Below the pieces are notes generated by a model. It worked only from the letters and a program-made list of their open reading frames with translations. It did no database searches and was not told the origin of the DNA. From positions 88,741-152,740 of the forward strand of contig JAWLHK010000010.1 of NCBI GenBank assembly GCA_041690355.1: a stretch of DNA of 64,000 bases, read 5' to 3'. Shown piece after piece: positions 40,033 to 48,281 of this stretch. The first letter of the stretch is position 1; each line of letters opens with the position of its first letter. Position numbers and translations under genes: made by a program. The stretch is from JAWLHK01 sp041690355 [NCBI: bacterium]. Lineage in GTDB: Bacteria > J088 > JAWLBW01.

Positions 40033-40479
40033 TTACCACTTCTCCGGTTTCTTGTTCATGTGCGGATACTTCATCTGCTCCGGATCGTAATCCTCAGAGT
40101 GCTTGGCCATGATCTGCTCGGCCTCGAACTCTGCCCCGACGGCGGCAGGCTTCACGCGCCCTTCGGCGATGGCCATCTGTCCTTCGGCGAACAGATCCGG
40201 AGTCACGCCGCGAAAGCGCACGGGCACGGCGTTCGTGCCGTCGGTCACGCGGAAGGAGAGGTTGAGATCGCCGGCCTTCTGCAGGCTGCCCATCTCGACC
40301 TGGCCCGCGAGGCGAATCTTGCGGCCGCTCAGCTCCTTCGACTGCTCGAGCACCTCAGTCGGGGTATAGAAGTAGACGAGCGATTCCTGGAAGTTGCCGA
40401 AGGCCATCCACGCACCGGCGCCGAGGACGACGACGAGGCTCACGGCCGCGGCAATCTTCTTTTTCTGTTTCGCTTTCAT
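40033..40479 (-). CDS. ccmE: Heme chaperone CcmE
   Basis: 148 residues. One N-terminal helix, then a beta-barrel. Heme is bound covalently in the periplasm through the His of a HxExY-type motif: here H127 in AKHSEDYDPEQ, with Ser where E. coli has Asp. GRKIRLAGQVEMGS and RFRGVTPDLFAEGQ are typical. The start overlaps ccmD (ATGA). Confidence 0.93.
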   Translation of the reverse strand: MKAKQKKKIAAAVSLVVVLGAGAWMAFGNFQESLVYFYTPTEVLEQSKELSGRKIRLAGQVEMGSLQKAGDLNLSFRVTDGTNAVPVRFRGVTPDLFAEGQMAIAEGRVKPAAVGAEFEAEQIMAKHSEDYDPEQMKYPHMNKKPEKW

Positions 40480-40604
40480 TCCATGGCCTCCAGCGCACGG
40501 CGGGCGCTTTTCAATCGGGCCTGAATAACCAGGCGCAGGACGAGGATCGAAACGAAGACCAGTGTGTAGGTCGACGCGATGAAGACAACCGGATCAGACT
40601 TCAT
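40476..40604 (-). CDS. ccmD: Small heme exporter subunit CcmD
   Basis: 42 residues, found by translating the minus strand between ccmC and ccmE: MKSDPVVFIASTYTLVFV then SILVLRLVIQARLKSARR and a short tail. A single membrane helix followed by a basic segment, in the canonical position, fits CcmD, which helps release holo-CcmE from CcmC. The start lies within the last 11 bases of ccmC and the stop overlaps ccmE by ATGA. Confidence 0.85.
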   Translation of the reverse strand: MKSDPVVFIASTYTLVFVSILVLRLVIQARLKSARRALEAME

Positions 40605-41298
40605 AAACCTGCTCCTGCCGGCGGATTTCAAGCGACCGCTCGGCCTCATACATGCGACGGCCGGCGATTACCAGGTGGACGAAGAGAACGATGAAGGCGA
40701 CCGTCATGAACAGCAGCGGATACATGATCTCCGGCGCCATGCGCGGACTGTCGGGGCGCAGCAGCGACGCCGGCTGGTGCAGCGTGCGCCACCAGTAGAC
40801 CGAGAAGTGGATGATCGGGACGTCCAGGAACCCGATGATGCCGAGCACGGCGGCGAAGCGGGCGCGCCGGGTTTCGTCGTCGATCAGGGAACGGAGGATG
40901 AGGTAGACGGCGTAGATGAGAAAGAGGACGGCGACCGTCGTCAGGCGCGCATCCCACGTCCACCACGTGCCCCAGGCGAACTTGCCCCAGATGGAACCGG
41001 TCGCGAGGCAGAGTCCGTTGAAGACGATGCCGCTCAGGGCGGCCGCGTGGGCGACCGTGTCGTACTTCAGGTTCCGCGTGCGCAGAAACTGGATGCTCGC
41101 CACGAAGATGACGAAGAAGGCGAGAAAGGTGATCCACGCCGACGGCACGTGCACGTACAGAATCCGCGAGACCGAGCCCTGATAGGCATCGTGCGGCGCG
41201 AGCGCGAGCCCCCAGAAGGAGCCCGCGGCGAGCATGACGAGCGCCAGAATTCCCATCCCCTTTTCCCAGGGACCGGCGCGAAGCGGGAGAGCGGACAT
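40594..41298 (-). CDS. ccmC: Heme exporter protein CcmC
   Basis: 234 residues, six membrane helices. The WWD-type heme-handling motif is WGKFAWGTWWTWDARLTT, with conserved His in YVHVPSAW and IIHFSVYWWRTLHQ. CcmC transfers heme to CcmE. The open frame extends upstream into ccmB, but homology starts at MSALPLRAGP (CAT 41296-41298), which shares one base with the ccmB stop. Confidence 0.94.
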   Translation of the reverse strand: MSALPLRAGPWEKGMGILALVMLAAGSFWGLALAPHDAYQGSVSRILYVHVPSAWITFLAFFVIFVASIQFLRTRNLKYDTVAHAAALSGIVFNGLCLATGSIWGKFAWGTWWTWDARLTTVAVLFLIYAVYLILRSLIDDETRRARFAAVLGIIGFLDVPIIHFSVYWWRTLHQPASLLRPDSPRMAPEIMYPLLFMTVAFIVLFVHLVIAGRRMYEAERSLEIRRQEQVYEV

Positions 41299-41969
41299 CA
41301 ATCCTCCACCAGAAATTCGAAGACCCACAACGAGGCCACAAAGAAGATCGTATCGGCAATGCCGAGCAACTGCACCCACGTCGAGACGGCGCCCATGTCC
41401 TGCTCGATCAGGGCCGAGAGCGCATGAGAAGCGGCGATGATGATCGGCACCATCAGCGGCAGCAGCAGGAGCGGAAAGATCAGCTCGCGCGAGCGCAGCG
41501 TGACCGTCATGGCCGAAAACAGCGTCCCCAGGGTCGCCATACCGAACGTGCCGAGCCCGAGCGTGAGCGCCAGCCATCCCCACGAGAACCCGGTCGCCAC
41601 GGGGAAGAAGGCGAGAAAGAGCGGAATCAGCAGAATCTCGATGATCCCGATGAACAGCAGGTTCGCCGCCAGCTTGCCGAGAAAGATGGCGGGGAGCGGC
41701 GCGGGAGAGGCGACCAGGGCATCCACGGCATCGTTCTGCTTTTCGCCGGCGAACGCCTTGCCGAGCGAGAGCACGGCCGTGAACGTCACGGTGACCCAGA
41801 GCAGCCCGGGCGCCATCTCTTTGGCGGAATCGCCGTCGAGCGGCAGGGCGAAATTGTAGATGAGCAGACTCAGGACGCCGAACGCGGCCATCGAGAAGAG
41901 GCTCTCGCGACGCCGCAGCTCGATGAGCGCGTCCTTGCGCAGCAGGGCCCAGGCCGCCTTAAGCCACAT
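41298..41969 (-). CDS. ccmB: Heme exporter ABC permease CcmB
   Basis: 223 residues, six hydrophobic segments. Family features are LLRKDALIELRRRESLFSMAAFG, FTAVLSLGKAFAGEKQNDAVDALVASP and FPLLLLPLMVPIIIAA. Membrane part of the CcmAB transporter that powers release of heme-loaded CcmE. Overlaps ccmA by 11 bases. Confidence 0.94.
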   Translation of the reverse strand: MWLKAAWALLRKDALIELRRRESLFSMAAFGVLSLLIYNFALPLDGDSAKEMAPGLLWVTVTFTAVLSLGKAFAGEKQNDAVDALVASPAPLPAIFLGKLAANLLFIGIIEILLIPLFLAFFPVATGFSWGWLALTLGLGTFGMATLGTLFSAMTVTLRSRELIFPLLLLPLMVPIIIAASHALSALIEQDMGAVSTWVQLLGIADTIFFVASLWVFEFLVED

Positions 41970-42681
41970 GGTCGGCTCCGTCGATCCGTGCGGAATCGGA
42001 ATCTGCGGCCAATACCCCCGCCCGGATGCGCACGGCGCGGTGCGGGAGGGTGCGCACGAGCTCGGGGCTGTGGCTGCTCATGACTACCGTGTTGCCGGCG
42101 GCCGCGTGATCGCGCAGAAAGTCGTTGACCATCTCGATACCGGCGGCGTCGAGGCTCGTGTACGGCTCGTCGAGCAGGAGCAGCGGCGGACGCAGGAGCA
42201 TGGCGCGGGCGAAACTGAGCCGGCGTTTCATGCCTGCAGAGAAGCCGGCGGCGCGCAGGTGGCGCACCCGCCAGAGCCCTACGCGCTCGAGTACGTCTTT
42301 CAGTTCCGCATCGGTAGCCGCGCGGCCGTAGAGGGCGAGAAAGAAGCGCAGGTTCTCTTCGGGTTCGAGGTCCTCATAGATCTGCGTGCCGTGGCCGCAG
42401 TACATGAGGCGCGCGCGGATGTAGGCCCGCTCTTCGTAGTCTTCGCCGTCGAGCGCGAGGGTTCCCTCATGCGGCTGGATCAGGCTCGCGAGGATGCGCA
42501 GCAGCGTCGTCTTGCCGGCGCCGTTGGGTCCGTAGACGACGACGATCTCGCCGCGGTCTGCGGTCAGATCGAGGCCGCGCAGGACGGGGACGCCGTTGTA
42601 GCGGCGCACGATGCCGTGGGCCCGCAGGAACGGACGCGAAGCCTCGCCCGGCGAGGCGGATGTCGAGCTGGAAACATCCAT
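41959..42681 (-). CDS. ccmA: Heme exporter ABC ATPase CcmA
   Basis: 240 residues from ATG 42679-42681. Walker A GPNGAGKTTLL, signature region FSAGMKRRLSFARAML and Walker B LLLLDEPYTSLD. First gene of the ccm operon (A to I in order). ATG 42720 would add MECLPDPFGTGPF but overlaps the TACAAT box at 42724-42719, so the downstream start is preferred. The open frame continues upstream through low-complexity repeat. Confidence 0.93.
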   Translation of the reverse strand: MDVSSSTSASPGEASRPFLRAHGIVRRYNGVPVLRGLDLTADRGEIVVVYGPNGAGKTTLLRILASLIQPHEGTLALDGEDYEERAYIRARLMYCGHGTQIYEDLEPEENLRFFLALYGRAATDAELKDVLERVGLWRVRHLRAAGFSAGMKRRLSFARAMLLRPPLLLLDEPYTSLDAAGIEMVNDFLRDHAAAGNTVVMSSHSPELVRTLPHRAVRIRAGVLAADSDSARIDGADHVA

Positions 42682-42718
42682 GAAAGGGCCGGTTCCAAAG
42701 GGGTCGGGCAAACATTCC

Positions 42719-42724
42719 ATTGTA
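42719..42724 (-). promoter_or_regulatory. -10 box of the ccm operon
   Basis: TACAAT on the minus strand. Transcription would start near 42712, about 30 bases before the chosen ccmA ATG. No clear -35. Confidence 0.4.
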
Positions 42725-42768
42725 CCGAAACGCAGGCACACGTGCCGGTAGTGAGGGACGTGAAAACG

Positions 42769-42864
42769 GAGGAGTGGGGGAGTGGGGGAGGGGGAGAGGG
42801 GGGGATGAAGCAAGGGCGCCGGGAAGGCCGAAGACGAAAAACGAAAAACGCGAAACGAAAAACC
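42769..42864. repeat. Low-complexity repeats (family E) between ccmA and the cyclophilin gene
   Basis: Iterated GGAGTGGGGGAGTGGGGG (42769-42804) followed by iterated ACGAAAAACGAAAAACGCG (42834-42864). The G-rich part has a close match at 47831-47868 upstream of comF, where it is also followed by AAGGGC units. The gap 42682-42952 holds no gene. Confidence 0.8.
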
Positions 42865-42952
42865 ACGCCGCGCGCCATGCGGATTCTCCGCATCCGCGCT
42901 TGCAAGAGGGCGCGGCTTCAAGGGACAATGGGCCGTTCAAGGAGGACGTTCC

Positions 42953-43600
42953 ATGCGCACATCCCGTTTTCCGGCACTCGCCGCCATCCTCGTCGCCGCC
43001 AGCCTCGCCCTGACGGCCGCGCCCCCCGCCGCCCAGGCCAAGGACAAAGGCGCGCCCGCCAAGGCCGAGACGAAGAAGAAGGACGAAAAGGGGCTGCCGA
43101 AGTTCGCGACCCTGAAGACGACCCTCGGCGACATCAAGATCGAACTCTTTCCCGACAAGGCGCCCGAGACCGTCGCCAATTTCGTCGGGCTGGCCAAGGG
43201 AACCAAGGAATTCAAGGACCCGAAGACCGGCAAGCCGGTGAAGCGGCCGCTCTACGACGGCACGATTTTCCACCGCGTCATTCCGGGGTTCATGATTCAG
43301 GGGGGCGACCCGCTCGGCAACGGCATGGGGGGCCCCGGCTTCGAGTTCAAGAACGAAGACAGCGACCTGCGCTTCGACCGCAAGGGGCGCGTCGCCATGG
43401 CCAACCGCGGGCGCAACACGAACGGCTCGCAGTTCTTCATCACCGTGGCCGTCACGCCGCACCTGAACGGCGGCTACACGATCTTCGGCCAGGTCGTCGA
43501 AGGGCAGGCGATCGCCGATCAGATCTCCAAGCTTCCGCGTAACGGCATGGATCGCCCGCACGATCCGCCGTCCATCCAGTCCATTACATTCTCGAACTGA
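42953..43600 (+). CDS. Exported cyclophilin-type peptidyl-prolyl isomerase
   Basis: 215 residues. Signal peptide ([20 protein letters not shown]...AQA), a Lys/Ala-rich linker (about 30-48), then a cyclophilin domain with [26 protein letters not shown] and [14 protein letters not shown]. Catalyses prolyl isomerisation, here probably in the periplasm. The insert [22 protein letters not shown] is also in the next gene, so the two are recent paralogues. Confidence 0.93.
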   Translation: MRTSRFPALAAILVAASLALTAAPPAAQAKDKGAPAKAETKKKDEKGLPKFATLKTTLGDIKIELFPDKAPETVANFVGLAKGTKEFKDPKTGKPVKRPLYDGTIFHRVIPGFMIQGGDPLGNGMGGPGFEFKNEDSDLRFDRKGRVAMANRGRNTNGSQFFITVAVTPHLNGGYTIFGQVVEGQAIADQISKLPRNGMDRPHDPPSIQSITFSN

Positions 43601-43680
43601 AGTTGAATCCGGAAGGGAAGCGGAGCGGCGCCGTCCGTCGCTCCCTTCCCGCTCACTTTCTGCACGTACCCAGAGGAATC

Positions 43681-44181
43681 ATGCAAGCTGTCGTTCAGAC
43701 CAACAAGGGAACCATCACGATCAAGCTCTTTCCCGACAAGGCGCCGAAGACCGTCGAGAACTTCGTGGGCCTTGCCCAGGGAACGAAGGAATTCACGGAT
43801 CCCAAGTCGGGGAAGACGGAGAAGCGCCCGTTTTATGACGGCACGATTTTCCACCGCGTGATTCCCGACTTCATGATTCAGGGCGGCGACCCGACGGGCA
43901 CCGGCCGGGGCGGCCCGGGATACAAGTTCGCCGACGAGCAGTCGGATCTGCGCTTCGACAAGCCGGGCCTGCTCGCCATGGCCAACGCCGGACCGAACAC
44001 GAACGGCTCGCAGTTCTTCATCACCGTGGGGGCCACGGCATGGCTCAACGGCAAGCACACGATCTTCGGCGAAGTGACCGAGGGTTACGATGTCGTGGAA
44101 GCGATCTCGAAGGCCCCACGCGGTCCCCAGGACCGGCCGAATCAGGACGTGGTGATCGAAAAGGTGACGATCGAGGGGTGA
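43681..44181 (+). CDS. Cytoplasmic cyclophilin-type peptidyl-prolyl isomerase
   Basis: 166 residues, no signal peptide. Cyclophilin core: [50 protein letters not shown]. Very close to the preceding exported protein, so a duplication produced a periplasmic and a cytoplasmic copy. ATG 43681 has AGAGGA at good spacing; the frame is open back to 43603 without homology. Confidence 0.93.
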   Translation: MQAVVQTNKGTITIKLFPDKAPKTVENFVGLAQGTKEFTDPKSGKTEKRPFYDGTIFHRVIPDFMIQGGDPTGTGRGGPGYKFADEQSDLRFDKPGLLAMANAGPNTNGSQFFITVGATAWLNGKHTIFGEVTEGYDVVEAISKAPRGPQDRPNQDVVIEKVTIEG

Positions 44182-44189
44182 CCGCTCCC

Positions 44190-44226
44190 CCGGGGGCGCT
44201 TCCGCGCCCCCGGCTGTCCTCTTTCC
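44190..44226 (+). terminator. Rho-independent-type terminator after the cyclophilin pair
   Basis: Stem CCGGGGGCGC / GCGCCCCCGG (44190-44199, 44204-44213) with loop TTCC, followed by the pyrimidine-rich CTGTCCTCTTTCC. Confidence 0.6.
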
Positions 44227-44367
44227 ATGGGGACACAAGACATCGCTGAAGACATCGGTGATTGCCGGCTCTCGAAGGCTCGGGGAGCAGGCACAGGCCG
44301 GATCCATGGTAAACAGAACCAGGTGCTCGCATGCCCGTTCACGCTTCGAACGCAGGCGGAGATCCTG

Positions 44368-46185
44368 GTGGAAAAAATCTGGCTGAAAAACTATCCGCCC
44401 GGCATGCCGGCGGATATCGATCCCGACCTCTTCGCGTCGCTTCCCGAGATGCTCAAGCGGCTCGCCGTGCAGTTCGCCGACCGGCCGGCCTGCCACAACC
44501 TGGGACGCACGATTACCTATGCCGAGCTGGACAAGCTGGCGAGCGACTTCGCCGCGTTTCTCCAGTCGCTTCCGGGCATGACGCAGGGCGAGCGTGTCGC
44601 CATCATGGCGCCGAATCTGCTGCAGTACCCGATCGCCCTGTTCGGCATCCTGCGCGCCGGGATGATCGTCGTCAACGTCAACCCGCAGTACACGGCGCGC
44701 GAACTCGAGCATCAATTGAAGGACTCCGGCGCCAGAGCGGTCGTCGTGGTCGAGAACTTTGCGCACGTGCTGCAGGAAGCGCTTCCGAACACACCCGTCG
44801 AGCACGTCGTCGTCACGCAGGCCGGCGATATGCTCAGCGCACCGAAGCGCTGGCTCGTGAACCTGGTCGTCAAGCGGGTCAAGAAGATGGTGCCCGCATG
44901 GCACATCGGCCACGCGATTAAGTTCCGGAAAGCGCTCGCGCACGGGGCCGCGCGGTCGCTCAGGCCGGTCGCGGTGATGCGTGAAGACGTCGCGTTTCTT
45001 CAATACACCGGCGGCACGACGGGAGTTGCCAAGGGGGCCATGCTTACGCACCGCAACATCCTGGCCAACATCGAGCAATCGGGCGAGTGGATCGCGGCAA
45101 GAATGAACGAGGGCATGGAAATCGCCATCGCTCCCCTGCCGATGTACCACATCTTCTGTCTGACGTCGACGCTGTCGTTCATGCGGCGAGGCAGTCTGAT
45201 CGTTCTCATTACGAACCCGCGCGATTTACCCGCGCTGGTCAAGGAACTCGGCCGGTGGCGATTCAGTCTGATGACGGGGGTCAACACGCTCTTCAACGGA
45301 CTTCTGCGCACGCCCGGTTTCGAGCAGCTCGACTTCTCGGCGCTCAAGGTGGTGGTGGGTGGCGGCGCAGCCGTGCAGAAACCGGTCGCAGAGCGCTGGC
45401 ATCAGGTAACCGGCTGCCCCATCATGGAGGCCTACGGTTTGACCGAGGCTTCGCCCGGCGTGTGCTCCAATCCGCTCGGTACGCCGTGGAACGGCACCGT
45501 CGGAGTCCCGGTCCCCTCGACTGAGATTTCCGTCCGGGACGATGACTTCAACGAGCTGCCGGTGTGGACCGGCGAGGGAGACCTCGCGAAGCACACCGGC
45601 GAGCTCTGCGTTCGCGGCCCGCAGGTGATGCAGGGCTATTGGACCAATCCCGCAGAGAGCGCCAAGGTATTGCAGGACGGCTGGTTGAAGACCGGCGATG
45701 TCGGCTTCGTAGACCGCGAAGGCCGCGTCACGATTACCGATCGGAAGAAAGACGTCATCCTCGTTTCCGGATTCAACGTCTATCCGAATGAGATCGAGGC
45801 GGTCATCGCGGCGCACCCCGACGTGCTCGAATGCGGCGTCGTCGGTGTTCCGGACGAGAAATCAGGCGAAGCCGTGAAGGTCGTGATCGTGAAGAAGAAC
45901 CCCGAACTCACATCCGACGACATTCTTGCGTACGCCCAGACCCAGCTCACCGGCTACAAAGTGCCGCGCCATGTGGAGTTCCGCGAAGCGCTGCCGAAGA
46001 CGCCCGTGGGCAAAGTGCTTCGGCGCGAGCTGCGCGGCGAGAAGCCGCCCGAACCGGAGGCGTGGTCCAGAGAGAGGGGAACACGGCGGGAAGACCGGCC
46101 CGGAATTTCGGGTGGCCCTTCGGAGCCCGGGCGCCGGGCGTCGTCGCAGTCCGCCGATCAGTCGGACAGGCACGATTCGGCGTAG
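44368..46185 (+). CDS. fadD: Long-chain acyl-CoA synthetase
   Basis: 605 residues. Activates fatty acids to acyl-CoA with ATP. The N-terminus VEKIWLKNYPPGMPADIDPD parallels FadD (WLNRYPADVPTEI), so the GTG at 44368 is chosen. AMP-binding motifs: YTGGTTGVAKGAML, YGLTEASP, TGDVGFVDREG and GKVLRREL near the end. FadD proteins normally stop within about 10 residues of that motif; here about 45 more residues follow, rich in R, G and S and encoded partly by repeat-like DNA (TTTCGGGTGGCCCTTCGGAG). The extra tail is probably a recent extension. Confidence 0.9.
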   Translation: MEKIWLKNYPPGMPADIDPDLFASLPEMLKRLAVQFADRPACHNLGRTITYAELDKLASDFAAFLQSLPGMTQGERVAIMAPNLLQYPIALFGILRAGMIVVNVNPQYTARELEHQLKDSGARAVVVVENFAHVLQEALPNTPVEHVVVTQAGDMLSAPKRWLVNLVVKRVKKMVPAWHIGHAIKFRKALAHGAARSLRPVAVMREDVAFLQYTGGTTGVAKGAMLTHRNILANIEQSGEWIAARMNEGMEIAIAPLPMYHIFCLTSTLSFMRRGSLIVLITNPRDLPALVKELGRWRFSLMTGVNTLFNGLLRTPGFEQLDFSALKVVVGGGAAVQKPVAERWHQVTGCPIMEAYGLTEASPGVCSNPLGTPWNGTVGVPVPSTEISVRDDDFNELPVWTGEGDLAKHTGELCVRGPQVMQGYWTNPAESAKVLQDGWLKTGDVGFVDREGRVTITDRKKDVILVSGFNVYPNEIEAVIAAHPDVLECGVVGVPDEKSGEAVKVVIVKKNPELTSDDILAYAQTQLTGYKVPRHVEFREALPKTPVGKVLRRELRGEKPPEPEAWSRERGTRREDRPGISGGPSEPGRRASSQSADQSDRHDSA

Positions 46186-46265
46186 CAGGACCTCCTCCGC
46201 CTTCGAAGGGGGATGACAAGTGGTAGCATCCCGAGCCGTCAGCGGGTGTTTCGCCGACTGTGTGG

Positions 46266-46271
46266 TAAACT
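46266..46271 (+). promoter_or_regulatory. -10 box of the SRPBCC gene
   Basis: TAAACT, seven bases before ATG 46279. Suggests a leaderless message. Confidence 0.4.
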
Positions 46272-46278
46272 GCTCCCC

Positions 46279-46722
46279 ATGCACACCTTCGTCGCCGAAA
46301 CCGATATCCCCGCCGACCTCGAGACCGGGTGGCGCGTGTTGACCGACTTCGCACGCTATCCGGAGTGGAATCCGCTCCTGCGGCGTGTGGGCGGCGAGGC
46401 GAAGGTCGGCGCCTCCCTGCGGCTGCAGGTGGCCCGGACCCTTGGTTCCGACAAGACCGTCTTCCTGCCGGCCAGGGTCCGCGTGAGCGAACCGGGGCGC
46501 GAGCTCGCCTGGGGCGGAGGCGTCCCCGGGCTGCTCGACGTGCACCACTTCTTCCGCTTCACGCCGCTCGCCAAGGGCTTCCGCTTCACGCACGGGGAGA
46601 CCTTTCGCGGGCCGCTGCTCACGCTGATCTGGCCGCTCGTGCGCACCCGCGTGCGCCAGGAAAATTACGACGCCGTCAACGAGGCGTTCCGCGCGCGGTG
46701 CGGCGCGGCCGAGCGCGCGTAG
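46279..46722 (+). CDS. SRPBCC (START-like) domain protein
   Basis: 147 residues. The polyketide-cyclase/SRPBCC helix-grip pattern is visible: the first strand HTFVAETDIPAD, then WRVLTDFARYPEWNPLLRRVGG, the hydrophobic cavity strands HHFFRFTPLAKGFRFTHGETF, and a C-terminal helix VRQENYDAVNEAFRAR. Such proteins bind small hydrophobic ligands; ligand unknown. The ORF is open upstream, but homology begins at ATG 46279. Confidence 0.8.
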   Translation: MHTFVAETDIPADLETGWRVLTDFARYPEWNPLLRRVGGEAKVGASLRLQVARTLGSDKTVFLPARVRVSEPGRELAWGGGVPGLLDVHHFFRFTPLAKGFRFTHGETFRGPLLTLIWPLVRTRVRQENYDAVNEAFRARCGAAERA

Positions 46723-46744
46723 GCCGGCAAGCGGGCGGGCCGAG

Positions 46745-46782
46745 GGACCCGACCCCCCTGTCGTCCCCCGAAGGGGGACCCT
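46745..46782. repeat. Family C repeat
   Basis: GGACCCGACCCCCCTGTCGT followed by CCCCCGAAGGGGGACCC; reverse orientation relative to the copy at 33325. The CCCCCGAAGGGGG core is a hairpin. Confidence 0.8.
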
Positions 46783-46860
46783 TTGTGGTATCCACGGACC
46801 GTACGCGCAGGTAGCTTTCCAGGCTTGCACCGTGTATCTCAACAGAAGCCGTCGCCGCCA

Positions 46861-47001
46861 CGCTGTCGCGATCACTCGTTGAGCGGCGAATGGAGCGGCC
46901 ATCGGGACTGCCACATCGAGCCCGACTGCATCTACAGGGTGCTTCCCGAGCTGCAGGAGATCCGCTTCGAGCGCACCGGCTCACACGCGGATCTGTTCTG
47001 A
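46861..47001 (+). pseudogene. C-terminal remnant of a YafQ/RelE-type toxin gene
   Basis: The frame reads RCRDHSLSGEWSGHRDCHIE, then PDCIYRVLPELQEIRFERTG and SHADLF before a stop. YafQ-type mRNA interferases end with the pattern GxWxGxRxCHIxPDWLLIYR...RTGTHxDLF, so this is the last third of such a toxin. The DWLLIYR stretch is shortened to DCIYR, and the N-terminal two thirds are missing. No start codon or antitoxin gene is present. Broken toxin-antitoxin module. Confidence 0.7.
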
Positions 47002-47029
47002 GCCTGTTGGGTTAAGGGCCCCGCCCCCC

Positions 47030-47788
47030 TCACGGCCCCCGCCCGGCCAGCGTGCGGGCGAGGGTGACGGCGTCGACGGCTGCGGCGCCGGCGTCGCGCA
47101 GGGCCTGGGCGCACGCGGCGAGGGTCATGCCGGTCGTCATCACGTCGTCGACGAGAAGAATGGTCCTGCCCTGCACGCGCTCGGGGCGGGGAACCACGAA
47201 GGCGTCCGCCAGATTCCGCAGGCGCTCCGTGCGGTCGAGGCCGGCCTGCACGGCGGTCGCCCGGCCGCGCACCACCAGATCGGGACTCCACGGAATGCGG
47301 AACCGCCGGCCGAGCGGTCGCGCGAGCAGCAGCGCCTGATTGAATCCGCGCCAGCGCAGGCGATCCCGATGCAGCGGAATTCCGGTGACCCAGTCGTAGG
47401 CCAGCGGATCGACATACTCGGGGACCAGGTGGAGCAGGGTATCCGCCAGGGCCGTGGCCAGGGCATCGTCGCGGCCGTACTTCATCCGCGCCACGGCCTT
47501 CTGGACGAGGGGGCCATAGACCACGGCCGCCCGCGCGCGCCGCAGCGGAAGCGGCATCGCGAGGCAATCGGCGCACAGGGCATCCTCGTCTTCCCCGGGA
47601 TCGCCGGAGAGCGCATCGCCGGCGTCCAGCGGAAGTCCGCAGGCGTCGCACCACGGCGGCTCGAGCCACTGCAGTGCCGCCTCGCACTCGGGGCACGCGC
47701 CGCGCTCGGCCTCGACCTCGTCTTTCCGGCAGAAGGGGCAGATGGGAGGGGCGAAGAAGGCGAACCACTCGCGGAGGGTCGACGGCAT
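47030..47788 (-). CDS. comF: ComF family phosphoribosyltransferase-like protein
   Basis: 252 residues. N-terminal zinc-finger-like Cys (CPFCRKDE, CPEC, CDACG, CADC), then the PRTase domain with the PRPP loop ILLVDDVMTTGMTL and the conserved RLRWRGFNQALLLARPLG. ComF aids natural DNA uptake in several bacteria; other late competence genes are not in this window. Start MPSTLREWF (CAT 47786-47788). A minus-strand TATACA (47802-47797) lies 8 bases upstream, suggesting a leaderless message. Confidence 0.9.
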   Translation of the reverse strand: MPSTLREWFAFFAPPICPFCRKDEVEAERGACPECEAALQWLEPPWCDACGLPLDAGDALSGDPGEDEDALCADCLAMPLPLRRARAAVVYGPLVQKAVARMKYGRDDALATALADTLLHLVPEYVDPLAYDWVTGIPLHRDRLRWRGFNQALLLARPLGRRFRIPWSPDLVVRGRATAVQAGLDRTERLRNLADAFVVPRPERVQGRTILLVDDVMTTGMTLAACAQALRDAGAAAVDAVTLARTLAGRGP

Positions 47789-47830
47789 CGGTCCGTTGTA
47801 TAACGGATCGGCGGAGGGAGGCAAGGAAAA

Positions 47831-47868
47831 AGCGGAGGGGGAGAGTGGGGGAGTGGGGGAGGGGGGGC
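47831..47868. repeat. Family E low-complexity repeat
   Basis: GCGGAGGGGGAGAGTGGGGG followed by AGTGGGGGAGGGGGGG; close to 42769-42804. The gap 47789-48281 (493 bases) holds this repeat, an iterated CAAGGGCAAGG run, unrecognised GC-rich sequence and the repeat at 48254. No gene is convincing. Confidence 0.8.
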
Positions 47869-48253
47869 GGAAACAAGGGCAAGGCAAGGGCAAGACCAGG
47901 AGCCATGAAATCCAAACGGCGCAACCTCGGTCTTCGCGCCGGAGGCCCACGTGTTTCGTGGACGCACCGTCCCTCCGAGCAGTCGCGAAGGGGCTGTCGA
48001 GGTGCACATGGGCACTTATCGCCAGGCTTCAGCCCCTGATCTTCAAAGCGGCCGCGTGGTCGCCGCATGCCATGACGACCGTGGGGGCACCTGCGGCGCC
48101 GGGGGGATCACCTGGGGGCGATCTGAACCCGCAGGTTTCCAGTCCGCACTTCTTCAAAGCGAGTACGAGCGTCACAGTCTGCTCCCCTGGGGGAGCCCTG
48201 GCGCCGTGAGTTCACGGGGTGGGGGCCGCGAATGCGAGCCCTTGCTTCACCGG

Positions 48254-48280
48254 CGTCCGATGTCCGAAGTCCGACGTCCG
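48254..48280. repeat. Iterated GTCCGA repeat
   Basis: CGTCCGATGTCCGAAGTCC then GACGTCCG. Another short iterated pattern of the same style as families A and B. Confidence 0.6.
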
Positions 48281-48281
48281 C

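Noticed and set aside
38185-40524. 779-codon plus-strand open frame over ccmF
   Set aside because: Low-complexity D/E/R/H-rich translation complementary to a membrane protein gene; not a real protein.
46783-47001. Intact small toxin gene
   Set aside because: Only the C-terminal third matches YafQ-type toxins; the upstream codons come from repeat and unrelated sequence, so it is listed as a pseudogene.
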